A DNA stretch of 64,000 bases from CAZRWD01 sp964603785 (GCA_964603785.1 CAZRWD010000005.1:117329-181328); one strand, 5' to 3'. Positions 25,504 through 34,994 are shown, numbered from the stretch's first letter. The notes: generated by a model not told the origin, from the sequence alone. Program-made: numbers and translations.

Positions 25504-26651
25504 TGGACTGCCCGGGATTCGACAGGCTCATGGCGTGGGCCGACGGCGAGCTTCCCGGTGACGACGCGCGGGAGGTGGGTCTCCACGTGGCCGCCTGCCC
25601 GGAATGCAGGAGGCTCGTCGATTCGCAGACCGGGCTGGAGAAGGCCTGGAGGGAGTCCTACGTCGATCCTCCGGAGGAGGCCTTCAGGATCCTCGAGAGA
25701 AGGGTCCGCATGCATCCCGCGAGGTCCTCGTGGACTTCGGTGGCGATACCCGTAGCAGCGGCGCTGGTGTTCGCCGTAGTAGGAGTCCGCCTCCTGTCGG
25801 ACGGCGGGCCCCGCTTCCTCGACCACCCTGCCGGACCCGAGGTGATCACGGTGACTCCCGCCGGGGAGTATCGGATGGCCGCAGGCGAAGACCTCGACGA
25901 GGATGCGTCGACCGGCGACGCCCCGGACCTCCAGGCGGTGTCCTCGGGCCCGCCCGAGGACCAGGTCGCACAGGCGCAGACGGAGGAAGAGGAGGTGCAC
26001 GAACAGGAGCAGATCCTCGACATCCGGGCGCTCGGACGGACCGGGTCGGCGTACGGCGAGCAGTCGGGAGGAACGGCTGCCGATCCCGAGGATTCCCGCG
26101 TTCGAACGACGGAGACCGTCGGGGGGACCTCCTCCTCCTCGCAGGAGGCGTCTTCCGCTGCCGACCAGGCGGCTTTCGCCCTCCCGATCGAGAACACCGA
26201 GGCCCCGTACGGCGGCGGCGGCGCGGGAGCCATTGCCGGAGGCACGGCGGGCCTGTGCGCCGACGAGGGCGAGGGATCCGCGTACTACACCTTCGACGGC
26301 GACATCCTTGCCGACCTGACGCTGGATAGCGCACCGGACCCGGCCAGTGACGAGGTCCGTCAGGTAACGCGCTCGGATGACTTCGAGAGCGTGTCCGGAG
26401 TCTGCACGCTGTGCCCCGTGATCCCGCCCTGCGGAGAGGTGGACGCCCTCGCGCGGGAGCCGGGCCATGCCGATGGCACGGGCGATCCGAAGAACATATT
26501 GATAGGCTTCGACATCACCGGGGAACCGGCATCCCCCGACTCGCTCTTCCTTGACGGGAACTTCCCCGGCTGGAAGGATTCACTGAGGGGGGAGATGGTG
26601 GACTCCATCGTACTCGTGACGACCGACGAGCTCGTCGAGCTCATGGAGTAG
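25503..26651 (+). CDS. Zinc-finger anti-sigma factor with long periplasmic domain
   Basis: 382 residues. The N-terminal 70 residues form an anti-sigma zinc-binding domain with HVAACPEC (H-x3-C-x2-C). One membrane helix (VAIPVAAALVFAVVGVRLL, about 80-98) leads to a periplasmic region of some 280 residues. This region is low in complexity, acidic and Ser/Gly/Ala-rich (EDQVAQAQTEEEEVHEQEQ), with a cysteine cluster VCTLCPVIPPC (C-x2-C-x5-C, near 299) and a short folded-looking end (PKNILIGFDITGE). It presumably holds the preceding sigma factor inactive until a periplasmic signal arrives; the cysteines could make that signal redox-related. The start overlaps the sigma stop by one base. Confidence 0.82.
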   Translation: MDCPGFDRLMAWADGELPGDDAREVGLHVAACPECRRLVDSQTGLEKAWRESYVDPPEEAFRILERRVRMHPARSSWTSVAIPVAAALVFAVVGVRLLSDGGPRFLDHPAGPEVITVTPAGEYRMAAGEDLDEDASTGDAPDLQAVSSGPPEDQVAQAQTEEEEVHEQEQILDIRALGRTGSAYGEQSGGTAADPEDSRVRTTETVGGTSSSSQEASSAADQAAFALPIENTEAPYGGGGAGAIAGGTAGLCADEGEGSAYYTFDGDILADLTLDSAPDPASDEVRQVTRSDDFESVSGVCTLCPVIPPCGEVDALAREPGHADGTGDPKNILIGFDITGEPASPDSLFLDGNFPGWKDSLRGEMVDSIVLVTTDELVELME

Positions 26652-26685
26652 AACAGGCGCCCCGGGGCCGCCCGAAAGGATTTCG

Positions 26686-28002
26686 ATGCCAGCCTTAGTG
26701 TTGTTCCGCGTCATGATCGCGGTTGCCTCCGCGGGCGCCCCGGTACGGGGGACCAGGATGGCCGTCGTCCTTCTCGAGACTTCTCCGGAGTTCGACTCGG
26801 CCATGATCGTGGAGGCCGCGGAGGACGCCGCGGAGCAGTCCGCGAGGTTCGCGGTCGTAGACGTCCCGGACTCCGCGCTCATCCATGCGGGCGGTGACAA
26901 CCTGCTCCCCGCCATAAGCGGCCTGGCCGCCGAGCACTCCCTGGATGTGATACTCGCGCTGTCGCTCGGGGAGCCCGTATCCGTAGACAGGATCGTGGCG
27001 GGTCCCGATTCGACCCGGATGGTCACCAGGACCGATGTATGGGTCTCGGGCAGGTTCTACACCTCGTCCGGCCAGCTCATCGGATCCATCAGCGAATCCG
27101 GGTTCGCGGAGTTTCCCTCGTCCCTGCCCCGGGACGGGTCGGTTCCGGCGAGGGATGCCGTGGTCCGCATGGTCGAGAGGGCGATGCTCGAGTTGTTCCC
27201 GGCGGAGGTCGAGTTCGAGGCTGCCGGCTCGGGAGGGATCATCCTCCCATCCGGAACCGAGTCGGGGTTCCACAAGGGCATGTTCGTCTCGATCGTGGCG
27301 ATCGCCCCGTCGATCCCGCTGACCGCGGAGGGTTTCGACTATCTGCACAGCCGCGCACTGGCTCAGGTGATCGAGGCGGGTCCCGGCGAGTCCAGGGCCA
27401 GGCTGCTGTCGGGAGGCGTCACGCCCGGCGGTCCGGTGACCGCCATAGAGCACGGCGCCCCGGCTTTCGTGTCGATCGGCTGGGACGGCGTCCCTGTCGA
27501 GCTCGAGCAGGGGGCGGCCGCACCCTCCTTCGACGGATCCGGGATGATCAACAGGGTTTCCATAAGCGTGACGACCTTCAGGTGGGGCATGTGCTTCGGG
27601 GGCACCCTGCACGGCGGAACGATGGAAGACCTGTCATCCTTCGGCGTGGGCTTCCATGCCGGCCCCAGGATCCCCCTCTCGCCGCCCGAGACCGCCCTCA
27701 GGCTGACGCTCGGCGGTGAGGTCGACTTCATGATGCAGGACGTGGCCGTCGACTATCTCCTGTCCGACGCCTCGGCGGTGACCTTCGGGGGCTTCGCCGA
27801 CTGCGCCCTCGAGTATCTCCCATTCGAGAGGCTCGGCTTCTTCACCTCCGCCAGGGGATATCTGGGCTCGTCCGTCGACTCCTGGACGGTACAGGACGAG
27901 TCCGGCCAGACCCGGAGCGCCATGGACGCCGAGCTCCACTTCACCGAGCTGGCCCCCTCGCCGCTCAGGTTCAGGGCCGGGATGTACTATCTGATCTTCT
28001 AG
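26686..28002 (+). CDS. Exported protein of unknown function, FlgT/CsgG-like N-terminal part and barrel-like C-terminal part
   Basis: 438 residues. I do not recognise a named gene. There is a weak signal peptide (MPALVLFRVMIAVASAGA). Residues about 25-180 look like an alpha/beta domain of the CsgG/LPP20/FlgT kind (MAVVLLETS..VVDVPDSALIHAGGDN..LDVILALSLGEP..DVWVSGRFYTSSGQLIGS). Next is a short beta domain GIILPSGTESGFHKGMFVSIVAIA, reminiscent of the FlgT C-terminal domain. The last 170 residues alternate polar and hydrophobic residues and end in F, as a small outer-membrane barrel might. GAAAGG upstream supports ATG 26686. It follows the anti-sigma gene by 34 bp. Its stop overlaps that of the convergent membrane-protein gene within CTAG. 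Confidence 0.55.
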   Translation: MPALVLFRVMIAVASAGAPVRGTRMAVVLLETSPEFDSAMIVEAAEDAAEQSARFAVVDVPDSALIHAGGDNLLPAISGLAAEHSLDVILALSLGEPVSVDRIVAGPDSTRMVTRTDVWVSGRFYTSSGQLIGSISESGFAEFPSSLPRDGSVPARDAVVRMVERAMLELFPAEVEFEAAGSGGIILPSGTESGFHKGMFVSIVAIAPSIPLTAEGFDYLHSRALAQVIEAGPGESRARLLSGGVTPGGPVTAIEHGAPAFVSIGWDGVPVELEQGAAAPSFDGSGMINRVSISVTTFRWGMCFGGTLHGGTMEDLSSFGVGFHAGPRIPLSPPETALRLTLGGEVDFMMQDVAVDYLLSDASAVTFGGFADCALEYLPFERLGFFTSARGYLGSSVDSWTVQDESGQTRSAMDAELHFTELAPSPLRFRAGMYYLIF

Positions 28003-28682
28003 CGGCGCCAGGGCTTCCTGGCGGTGCCCCTCTCCCAGAGGATCTCGAGGACCGACCATGTCGCCATGGCGAAGATGACGCCGCCCACGATGCCGGATAC
28101 CGGAGTGGCGTCCACCATGCCCAGGACGAGCCCCCCGCCGGCCACGGCCGCCGTGGTGAGACCAAGTATCGTGGAATGCAGCGAAGCCGGCCCCCATTTC
28201 GACAGCACCCTCACCCTGGTCAGGTTCATTCCCCAGACGCAGGCGGGATAGCCCAGGGCGGCCATGACGGCCGGCGGGAGCAGGTCGACCAGGAAGCCCG
28301 AGAGCCAGATCGCGAAGGCCGCCAGGAAGAGGGGGACCGCCGACCGGTCCATGACCGAGACCCAGCCCATCTCCTGCCCGACCTCGCCTATGGCTGTCCA
28401 GATGAAGAAGCCGGACACGAGGCCGATCAGGATCGAAGCGCTGAGATGGTTGACCAGTATGCTGGCGACTATGCCGAAGAGGCCCAGGAACAGGGCGCCG
28501 ATCCCGAAAACGATCGGCCCCGTTCTTCCCTTGTCCTTGTAGTGCATGAAGATGCGTGTTCCGAAGAGGTGCAGGAGGATGAGCCCCAGAACGGTCGCCG
28601 CGGAGAAGAACCCTGCCACGAGATAGGGCGCGAGGCTCCTGAGGATGGCGAAGCCTGCCGTTCCGGTCTCCAGCTCTGGCAA
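27999..28682 (-). CDS. Multi-pass membrane protein of unknown function
   Basis: 227 residues with about six to seven predicted membrane helices, beginning LAPYLVAGFFSAATVLGLILL and ending near a short basic tail (GTARKPWRR). No catalytic motif or named family is apparent. TTG 28682 is chosen because GGAAGGAG lies at proper spacing on the minus strand and the longer frame upstream runs through the divergent gene's promoter and coding region. It is monocistronic, convergent with the FlgT-like gene and divergent from the M1-like lipoprotein gene. Confidence 0.65.
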   Translation of the reverse strand: MPELETGTAGFAILRSLAPYLVAGFFSAATVLGLILLHLFGTRIFMHYKDKGRTGPIVFGIGALFLGLFGIVASILVNHLSASILIGLVSGFFIWTAIGEVGQEMGWVSVMDRSAVPLFLAAFAIWLSGFLVDLLPPAVMAALGYPACVWGMNLTRVRVLSKWGPASLHSTILGLTTAAVAGGGLVLGMVDATPVSGIVGGVIFAMATWSVLEILWERGTARKPWRR

Positions 28683-28742
28683 GGGGACTCCTTCCGTTCC
28701 GCCCAATGTTAGCACTGGGAGGCGTCTCGTCAACGCCGCTTC

Positions 28743-28772
28743 TTGCCCCGGCGGCACGGGCAGGCATAGAAT
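28743..28772 (+). promoter_or_regulatory. Predicted promoter for the M1-like lipoprotein gene
   Basis: TTGCCC (28743-28748), 18-nt spacer, TAGAAT (28767-28772), about 38 bp before the TTG start. Confidence 0.45.
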
Positions 28773-28809
28773 AGGAGCCGAAGACAACGGTTCCCGATTG
28801 GAGGTCGCC

Positions 28810-30918
28810 TTGTCGAGGCCAGCCCGATCGATCCTGGCCGCAGCGATCCTGTCGATCTGTGCCTGCGGCGTCGAACCGGGTCCCGAGCAGGGCTCGAACC
28901 TGTTCACCCTCCTCCCCGCAGGGAAGAGGGCTTTCGTCCAGATCCCGGTCCAGCCCTCCATGACCGCCGACACCCTGCAGTCGGGGGCGGTCTCGTCCGT
29001 CACGCTCAGCATGCCTTCGTGCAGCGCAGTTCTCGCGGCCTCTCTCATCCAGGGCGCCGGCACCACCCCCGCGTCGAGGATCCAGGCGCTGGAGGCGGGC
29101 GGCGCGTCCGGGCCGGTTCTTCTGCGCGGTGTCTACGGAGGCGGGGATTTCGATGCCGTCGGCTACTCCGATGGCGATTCCACAAGGGTGGAGAGGCTAT
29201 GGGACAGGGGCTCGGGCGAGGTCCTGGTCCTGACCGCCTCCGCATCCGGAGTCGATCCGGAGGTCCTGTGCCTCCAGTGCCAGGAGATCATGGGCAGGGC
29301 GGTTCCGGTCGGATGGGTCGGCTCCAGGTCGATCACCCTGCCCGACCGCGCCCGCGAGGACATCGAGGCCGATCTGGAGAGGCAGGATGTCACCCCGCCG
29401 CCCCCCATCCTGCACCGGATGGTGATCAGGCTCCATCCCGCGGAGCAGGCCTTCTCGGTCACGGACTCCTTCACGATCGACTTCAGCGGCACGCGCGACC
29501 TCGACTCTCTCAGGCTGGTCCTCCCGAACTTCGACTCGAGCGCCCAGGAGCTCATTGCGGCCGTGACTGGCACATGCGTCAGGGAGACGGACTCGATCCT
29601 CTGCCGACCGCCCGACTCGGCCAGGATCTTCGAGGGTGTCTACGAGACGAGCTTCGTGAGTTTCCGCAGCGAGCGGGAAGGCTGCGTGAACGGTCAGGCG
29701 AGGCTCAACACCTCGTTCTGCTGCGACATGTGGTTCTATCCCGGATCGCCCCATCCGTCGGCATACGAGGTGACAGCCTTCGTCCCCAGGGGCGATACCT
29801 TCTACTGCCCCCTCGATCCCGTCGGAGATGCCGTGACCGACAGCTCGAGCGTCTTCGTGTACGAATCCCCCGACGGAGGAATATCCAGACCCCTGCCGTG
29901 GGTCGCCGGCAAGTTCGACGCCGCATCGGCCGCCGGAGGCCGCTCCGCGGTCCTGCTCATGCAGGAGCTGCCGGATTCCGTGGCGGATGCATCCCTGTCC
30001 AGGGCCGACCTCCTCTGCACCATCCTGCTCGACAGGTTCGGATTCGAGGGGGGGCGCCTGGACGTGGCGGTCGCGCCGAGCATCTCGATGCCCGTCCTGG
30101 CGTCCGGTCCGGGCTGCCTCGTGGTCTCGCCCGACATGCTCGCCCTGCTCGACGGGGCCGCCCTGTGGGACGACTCCCTCGCGGCAGGCTTCAGGCCCCG
30201 CGGCCCGAGGGTGGCCGCCAAGGGCGCCGGAGCGCTTCTGGCCCTGTCCACCCACCTTCCCGTCGAGGTCTACGCTTCGCTTTCGATCTACGCCGCCACG
30301 ACCTTCGCCGGGGAGACGGCATCGGAGGCCGACGCGCTGGGGCTGCTGGAGAACTGCAGACTCTACTACCTGTCGTCGACCTCGGGGCTGGAGTCGGTCG
30401 AGTACTCGATCGCCGACCCGATGCTCCCCGCCTCCGGGCTCTACGAGAGCGTCACGGCCGGCAAGGCTCCGGTCGTGTGGGACCTCTTCCACAGGACGAT
30501 CCCGGGCTTCGACCAGGGCCTTTCGAGGGCGCTCGGGAGCCTCCGCCACTCCGGGAACGTCTTCCGCAGGATCGAGTCCGCGGCCGGCATAGCGGGCGAT
30601 CCCGCCCTCTCCGACTACTACTGGACCTGGCTGATGAGCCCCGGCGTACCGCAGATCGTCGTCTCCTGGGCCGACTCCGCGGGCAGGCTCGCCTTCGGGC
30701 TGGAGCAGCTGCAGCCGGGCCGCGAGTTCCCGCTCAGGCTCTTCACGGCCGAGATGCTGCTGGAGAACGGGACATCCGTCAGGAGGACCATCTACGGACC
30801 CGAGGGGGACGGACGGTACTGGTGCTCCCTGAGCGGGATCGAGCACGCCGTGTCGGCGATAGACGTCACTCCCGACCTTTGCCTGCCCGCAGACATCATC
30901 TACGAGAGAATCCGCTGA
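28810..30918 (+). CDS. Lipoprotein resembling M1 aminopeptidases but lacking the zinc site
   Basis: 702 residues. TTG 28810 with GGAGG 5 nt upstream gives a lipoprotein signal (SRPARSILAAAILSICAC) with a candidate lipobox Cys at SIC or CAC. The middle has an M1-type N-terminal beta domain (MVIRLHPAEQAFSVTDSFTIDF). The C-terminal part resembles the M1 post-catalytic domain: DYYWTWLMSPGVPQIVVSW followed by beta strands (LAFGLEQLQPGREFPLRLF) parallel to the usual W-x3-G-x-P...Q...PIPV pattern. The HEXXH-x18-E zinc motif is absent; the matching region reads AAKGAGALLALSTHLP. It may therefore be a non-catalytic binding protein. The M1 relationship is my inference from motif order. It lies 13 bp before the GH57 gene. 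Confidence 0.6.
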   Translation: MSRPARSILAAAILSICACGVEPGPEQGSNLFTLLPAGKRAFVQIPVQPSMTADTLQSGAVSSVTLSMPSCSAVLAASLIQGAGTTPASRIQALEAGGASGPVLLRGVYGGGDFDAVGYSDGDSTRVERLWDRGSGEVLVLTASASGVDPEVLCLQCQEIMGRAVPVGWVGSRSITLPDRAREDIEADLERQDVTPPPPILHRMVIRLHPAEQAFSVTDSFTIDFSGTRDLDSLRLVLPNFDSSAQELIAAVTGTCVRETDSILCRPPDSARIFEGVYETSFVSFRSEREGCVNGQARLNTSFCCDMWFYPGSPHPSAYEVTAFVPRGDTFYCPLDPVGDAVTDSSSVFVYESPDGGISRPLPWVAGKFDAASAAGGRSAVLLMQELPDSVADASLSRADLLCTILLDRFGFEGGRLDVAVAPSISMPVLASGPGCLVVSPDMLALLDGAALWDDSLAAGFRPRGPRVAAKGAGALLALSTHLPVEVYASLSIYAATTFAGETASEADALGLLENCRLYYLSSTSGLESVEYSIADPMLPASGLYESVTAGKAPVVWDLFHRTIPGFDQGLSRALGSLRHSGNVFRRIESAAGIAGDPALSDYYWTWLMSPGVPQIVVSWADSAGRLAFGLEQLQPGREFPLRLFTAEMLLENGTSVRRTIYGPEGDGRYWCSLSGIEHAVSAIDVTPDLCLPADIIYERIR

Positions 30919-30931
30919 AGGGAGGCCCTCC

Positions 30932-32971
30932 TTGAAGATCTCGCTCTGCCTTCACAACCATCAGCCCGTAGGCAACTTCGAGCATGTCATGGAGAGCGCC
31001 TTCAGGGAGTGCTACATGCCCCTCCTCGAGGTTCTCGAGAGGCACGGGGGCATCAGGCTCGCGATGCACCACTCGGGCTGCCTGCTCGACTGGCTGGAGG
31101 CCCGACACCCCGAATACGTCGAGCTCCTCGGCGGGCTCTGCGGACGGGGCAGGATGGAGCTGCTCTCGGGCGGCTTCTACGAGCCGGTCGTCCCGGTCTG
31201 GAGGAGGGCCGACATACGGAGCCAGCTGACCGCCATGAACGACCGTCTGGAGAAGATCTCGGGAGTCCGGCCGACGGGTGTCTGGCTCACCGAGCGGGTC
31301 TGGGAGCCATCCATCCCGACCTATCTCGCCGGGACCGGCATCACATGGGCTGTGGTCGACGACCTTCACCTGCGCCTGGCCGGGCTCGAAGGCAGGGAGA
31401 TCGGGCTGCCGGCCCTGACCGAGGACTCCGGCCATCCGCTCCACCTGCTCGGGAGCAGCCGGCTCCTCAGGTACGCCGTGCCGTTCCACGAGGTCGACGA
31501 TGTCATGGAGCTGCTCGAGCAGATGGAGGCCGAGGGCAGGCTCAACGCCTTCTACGGCGACGACGGGGAGAAGTTCGGCGTCTGGCCGGGCACCCGCTCG
31601 AGATGCTTCGACGATGGCTGGCTCGACGAGTTCCTATCGGCGCTGGAGGAGGCTCCCTGGCTCGAGGTAGTCCTGCCCGGGGACTCCGTCCGGTCGCTCC
31701 CCTCGACCGGTCCCGTGTACGTGCCCGACTGCAGCTATCCCGAGATGGGCGAATGGGCGCTCCCGGCGGAGAGGCAGGCCGTTCTCCCGGACCTCAGGAG
31801 GGCCCTCGAGGGGGCCAGCCACCACGACCACGAACTGCTGCTGAGAACCGGCTTCTGGAGGAACTTCCTCTCCAAATATCCGGAGGCCAACGAGATGCAC
31901 AAGAGGGTCCTCCACGCGGAGAAGGCGGTGCGGGCGAGCGGCTCCGAGGAGGCCCTGCACCACCTGTGGAGGAGCCAGTGCAACTGCGCCTACTGGCACG
32001 GGGTTTTCGGCGGGCTCTACCTGCCTCATCTGCGCGAGGCCGTGAGGATCGAGCTCCACGAGGCCGAGAGGGCCGCACACCCGCCGAGGGGCGGACCGCC
32101 GTCGGTTCACAGGTCGGACATCGACTTCGACGGATGCGACGAGATCCTGGCAATCACGGGGTCCATGTCGGTCATGGTCAGGGAGGGGGACGGCCTGGCC
32201 GTCAGCGAGCTGGCATTCCTCCCGGCCGGCAGGGCGGCGGTGCCCCTGGGTCATGTGCTGACGAGGAGGCTGGAGCCCTATCACGAGATGGTCTCCGACG
32301 ATGTGGTCGATGACGGACCGCTCGGGACCATACACGGCGACATGCACTCCACGGAGGAGGGTCTGGCCTCGAGCCTCTCGATCGACTCCTACAGGCGCCT
32401 CTCCTTCAGGGACATCGTGCTCCCCGGAGAAGGCTCGGAGGATATCTGGAGGGGATGCCGGGCGGGCACCTGCGCTGGCTGCGGGAGGGATTCCCATGCC
32501 GAACTGGCCGTTGCGGAGACCGAGGCCAGGGTCAGGATGGGGTTCGGCCTCGCACACGGCGTCCATGTCAACAAGGAGATCTGCATCTCCCTGGACTCGC
32601 CCCGGATCGACTGCTGGTCCGAGTTCACCGGTGCGGGATCCCTCAGGTGCGGTTGCGAGATATGCCTCAACCTGCTGACAGGGAGCGAGCCGGACAGGAC
32701 GGTGCGGATCGGGGAAGGACCTGCCGTGATGACCGGCGTTCCCGGATCCGGCCGGGCTTCGCTCGTGCGGGTGGACGACGGCTGGAGGAAGGTCTCGGTC
32801 GCCATCCGGACCTCGGGGGATGTCGATGTCTGGCACATGCCCCTCGACTCCGTGAACAGGTCGGAGAAGGGTTACGAGAGGGTGCACCAGGGTCTGGCCA
32901 TCCTTCTCTCGACGCCGGTCAAGGGGACGGGGGAGCTCGAGATAGTGCTCGAGCTGTCGGAGATCCGATAG
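30932..32971 (+). CDS. Glycoside hydrolase family 57 (4-alpha-glucanotransferase / alpha-amylase type)
   Basis: 679 residues. GH57 enzymes act on alpha-1,4-glucans such as starch or glycogen. The N-terminal block ISLCLHNHQPVGNF, the nucleophile Glu121 in WLTERVWEPS and the acid/base Asp210 or Asp211 in FYGDDGEKFG agree closely with Thermococcus litoralis glucanotransferase (Glu123, Asp214). The C-terminal half matches the DUF1925/DUF1926 domains seen in that subgroup. TTG 30932 follows GGGAGG. No signal peptide is seen, so it probably works in the cytoplasm on storage glucan. It overlaps the ligA start by one base. Confidence 0.88.
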   Translation: MKISLCLHNHQPVGNFEHVMESAFRECYMPLLEVLERHGGIRLAMHHSGCLLDWLEARHPEYVELLGGLCGRGRMELLSGGFYEPVVPVWRRADIRSQLTAMNDRLEKISGVRPTGVWLTERVWEPSIPTYLAGTGITWAVVDDLHLRLAGLEGREIGLPALTEDSGHPLHLLGSSRLLRYAVPFHEVDDVMELLEQMEAEGRLNAFYGDDGEKFGVWPGTRSRCFDDGWLDEFLSALEEAPWLEVVLPGDSVRSLPSTGPVYVPDCSYPEMGEWALPAERQAVLPDLRRALEGASHHDHELLLRTGFWRNFLSKYPEANEMHKRVLHAEKAVRASGSEEALHHLWRSQCNCAYWHGVFGGLYLPHLREAVRIELHEAERAAHPPRGGPPSVHRSDIDFDGCDEILAITGSMSVMVREGDGLAVSELAFLPAGRAAVPLGHVLTRRLEPYHEMVSDDVVDDGPLGTIHGDMHSTEEGLASSLSIDSYRRLSFRDIVLPGEGSEDIWRGCRAGTCAGCGRDSHAELAVAETEARVRMGFGLAHGVHVNKEICISLDSPRIDCWSEFTGAGSLRCGCEICLNLLTGSEPDRTVRIGEGPAVMTGVPGSGRASLVRVDDGWRKVSVAIRTSGDVDVWHMPLDSVNRSEKGYERVHQGLAILLSTPVKGTGELEIVLELSEIR

Positions 32972-34968
32972 TGGCAGGCGGGGCCCCCGCCGGCGAGGCG
33001 GCCGGGCTGAGGCGGCTCATCGAGCGCCACAGGGACCTCTATTATCGAGGCGACACCTCCGAGATATCGGACGAGGAGTTCGACGCCCTCGTCTCGCGGC
33101 TGCGTCAGCTGGAGGAGGAGTGGCCCGAGCTTGCCGTTCCCGACTCCCCCACAAGGAGGGTCGGGGCCCCACCCGTGGAATCCTTCGCCGCAGTTCCTCA
33201 CGACCCGCCCATGCTGAGCCTGGACAACGTCTTCTCGGAGCAGGAGTTCGAGGTCTTCGAGTCGAGGCTTGTCAGGGAGCTCTCTCTGAACGCCCCTCCC
33301 CGCTACTCCGTGGAGCCGAAGCTGGACGGGGTCGCCGTGGCCCTCAGGTATGCCGACGGCGTCCTCGCGGTGGGGGCGACGCGCGGCGACGGCTCGAAGG
33401 GAGAGGATGTCACCGCAAATCTCGGGACCCTGGCCTCGATCCCCCTCAGGCTGCCTCCCGGCGCGCCCGACCGACTGGAGGTCAGGGGAGAGGTTGTGTT
33501 CCGCCGCTCCGATTTCGAGAGGATGAACAGGGATAGGGTGGAGGCGGGGGAGAAGCCCTTCGCCAATCCCAGGAACGCTGCATCGGGGTCTCTGAGACAG
33601 CTGGACAGCAGGGTGACCGCTTCACGCCCGCTGAGCTTCAGCGCCTATGGTGCCGCACGCCCGCCCGAAGGCGTGGAGAGCCAGACGGATCTCCTGGAAA
33701 TGCTCTCTGATCTGGGATTCGAGGTCGCCGGAGGACGGACCGCGGCCGTCGGGGCGAAGGAGGTCCTCGAGGCTGTGCAGATGCTCGAGAGGTCGCGCGA
33801 CGCCTATCCCTGCGAGATGGACGGGGCGGTGGTCAAGCTCGACTCCTTCGCACTGGCCGCCAGGATGGGCGCCCTGTCGCACTCCCCGCGATGGGCCGTC
33901 GCGTGGAAGTTCCACGCTCCCGAGATCTCGACTCGCCTCCTGTCCATCGAGCTGAGCGTCGGGCGCACCGGGCGGCTCACGCCCGTGGCGAGGCTCTCTC
34001 CGGCCGCACTCGGAGGAGTCACGGTCTCGAGCGCATCCCTGCACAACGAGGACGAGCTGGTGCGCAAGGACATCCGCCCCGGAGACATGGTCATCGTGCG
34101 AAGGGCCGGAGAGGTCATCCCGGAGGTCGTCAGATCGCTCGGCTCTCCGGACGGCCCGAGGGGCGAGCCGTTCGCATTCCCAGCCGAGTGCCCGGTCTGC
34201 GGGGGCCCTGTGGCAAGACCGGAGGGTGAGGCCGCTCACCTGTGCATGAATGCGTCGTGTCCGGCCAGGCTCAGGGAAAGCGTGCTCCACTGGGCGGGAA
34301 GGGACGCGATGGACATCGAGGGCCTGGGCGCGAAGCTGGCGGACAGGCTGGTGGACCTCGGCCTCGTGCGGGATCTCTCGGACCTCTACCGGCTCGATCT
34401 GCTCGCGCTGGAGCAGGTCGACAGAATGGGCCGGAGATCGGCCTCGAAGCTGCTGGCGATGATCGACCGCAGCAGGAAACCCCAGCTGGACAGGTTTCTC
34501 GCGGGGCTCGGCATTCCGGGGATAGGCAGGGTCACCGCAAACGCCCTCGCAGGAAGGCTCGGAAGCCTTGACCGGATCCGCCATGCCGGCGGGGAGGACT
34601 TCCTGGAGGTCTCCGGGATAGGACCGGTTCTGGCCCGGTCGCTCTGCGAGTTCTTCACGAATCCTGTCACGTCAGGGATGCTGGAGCGTCTGCTGGAGGC
34701 CGGCGTGGCGCCGGTGGAGGCCGCTCCCCTCGAGGGTGGCGGGATCCTGTCGGGCCTGACAATCGTCTTCACCGGTACGCTGTCGATGTCGAGGGATCGG
34801 GCGAGGGCGCTTGCCGAATCCCATGGGGCCAAGGTCACCGATGCCGTCACCTCGGTAACGGGACTCCTCGTGGCGGGCCCCGGTGCCGGGAGCAAGCTCG
34901 CGAGGGCGAGCGAGCTCGGCATCCGGACGGTCGACGAGGAGGGCTTCCTCGACATGATCGGAATGTGA
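32971..34968 (+). CDS. ligA: NAD-dependent DNA ligase
   Basis: 665 residues, the usual LigA length. It seals nicks in replication and repair. The N-terminal Ia domain (HRDLYYRGDTSEISDEEFD) binds NAD; the adenylated Lys117 is in EPKLDGVAV. The OB-fold is followed by a four-cysteine zinc finger (CPVCGGP...CMNASCPA), helix-hairpin-helix repeats (LAGLGIPGIGRVTA, VSGIGPVLARSL) and a C-terminal BRCT domain (LSGLTIVFTGTLSMSRDRA). Start GTG 32971 shares its G with the preceding stop. Confidence 0.97.
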   Translation: MAGGAPAGEAAGLRRLIERHRDLYYRGDTSEISDEEFDALVSRLRQLEEEWPELAVPDSPTRRVGAPPVESFAAVPHDPPMLSLDNVFSEQEFEVFESRLVRELSLNAPPRYSVEPKLDGVAVALRYADGVLAVGATRGDGSKGEDVTANLGTLASIPLRLPPGAPDRLEVRGEVVFRRSDFERMNRDRVEAGEKPFANPRNAASGSLRQLDSRVTASRPLSFSAYGAARPPEGVESQTDLLEMLSDLGFEVAGGRTAAVGAKEVLEAVQMLERSRDAYPCEMDGAVVKLDSFALAARMGALSHSPRWAVAWKFHAPEISTRLLSIELSVGRTGRLTPVARLSPAALGGVTVSSASLHNEDELVRKDIRPGDMVIVRRAGEVIPEVVRSLGSPDGPRGEPFAFPAECPVCGGPVARPEGEAAHLCMNASCPARLRESVLHWAGRDAMDIEGLGAKLADRLVDLGLVRDLSDLYRLDLLALEQVDRMGRRSASKLLAMIDRSRKPQLDRFLAGLGIPGIGRVTANALAGRLGSLDRIRHAGGEDFLEVSGIGPVLARSLCEFFTNPVTSGMLERLLEAGVAPVEAAPLEGGGILSGLTIVFTGTLSMSRDRARALAESHGAKVTDAVTSVTGLLVAGPGAGSKLARASELGIRTVDEEGFLDMIGM

Positions 34969-34994
34969 AGTTGAACAGCGGATTGCGAGCGGGG

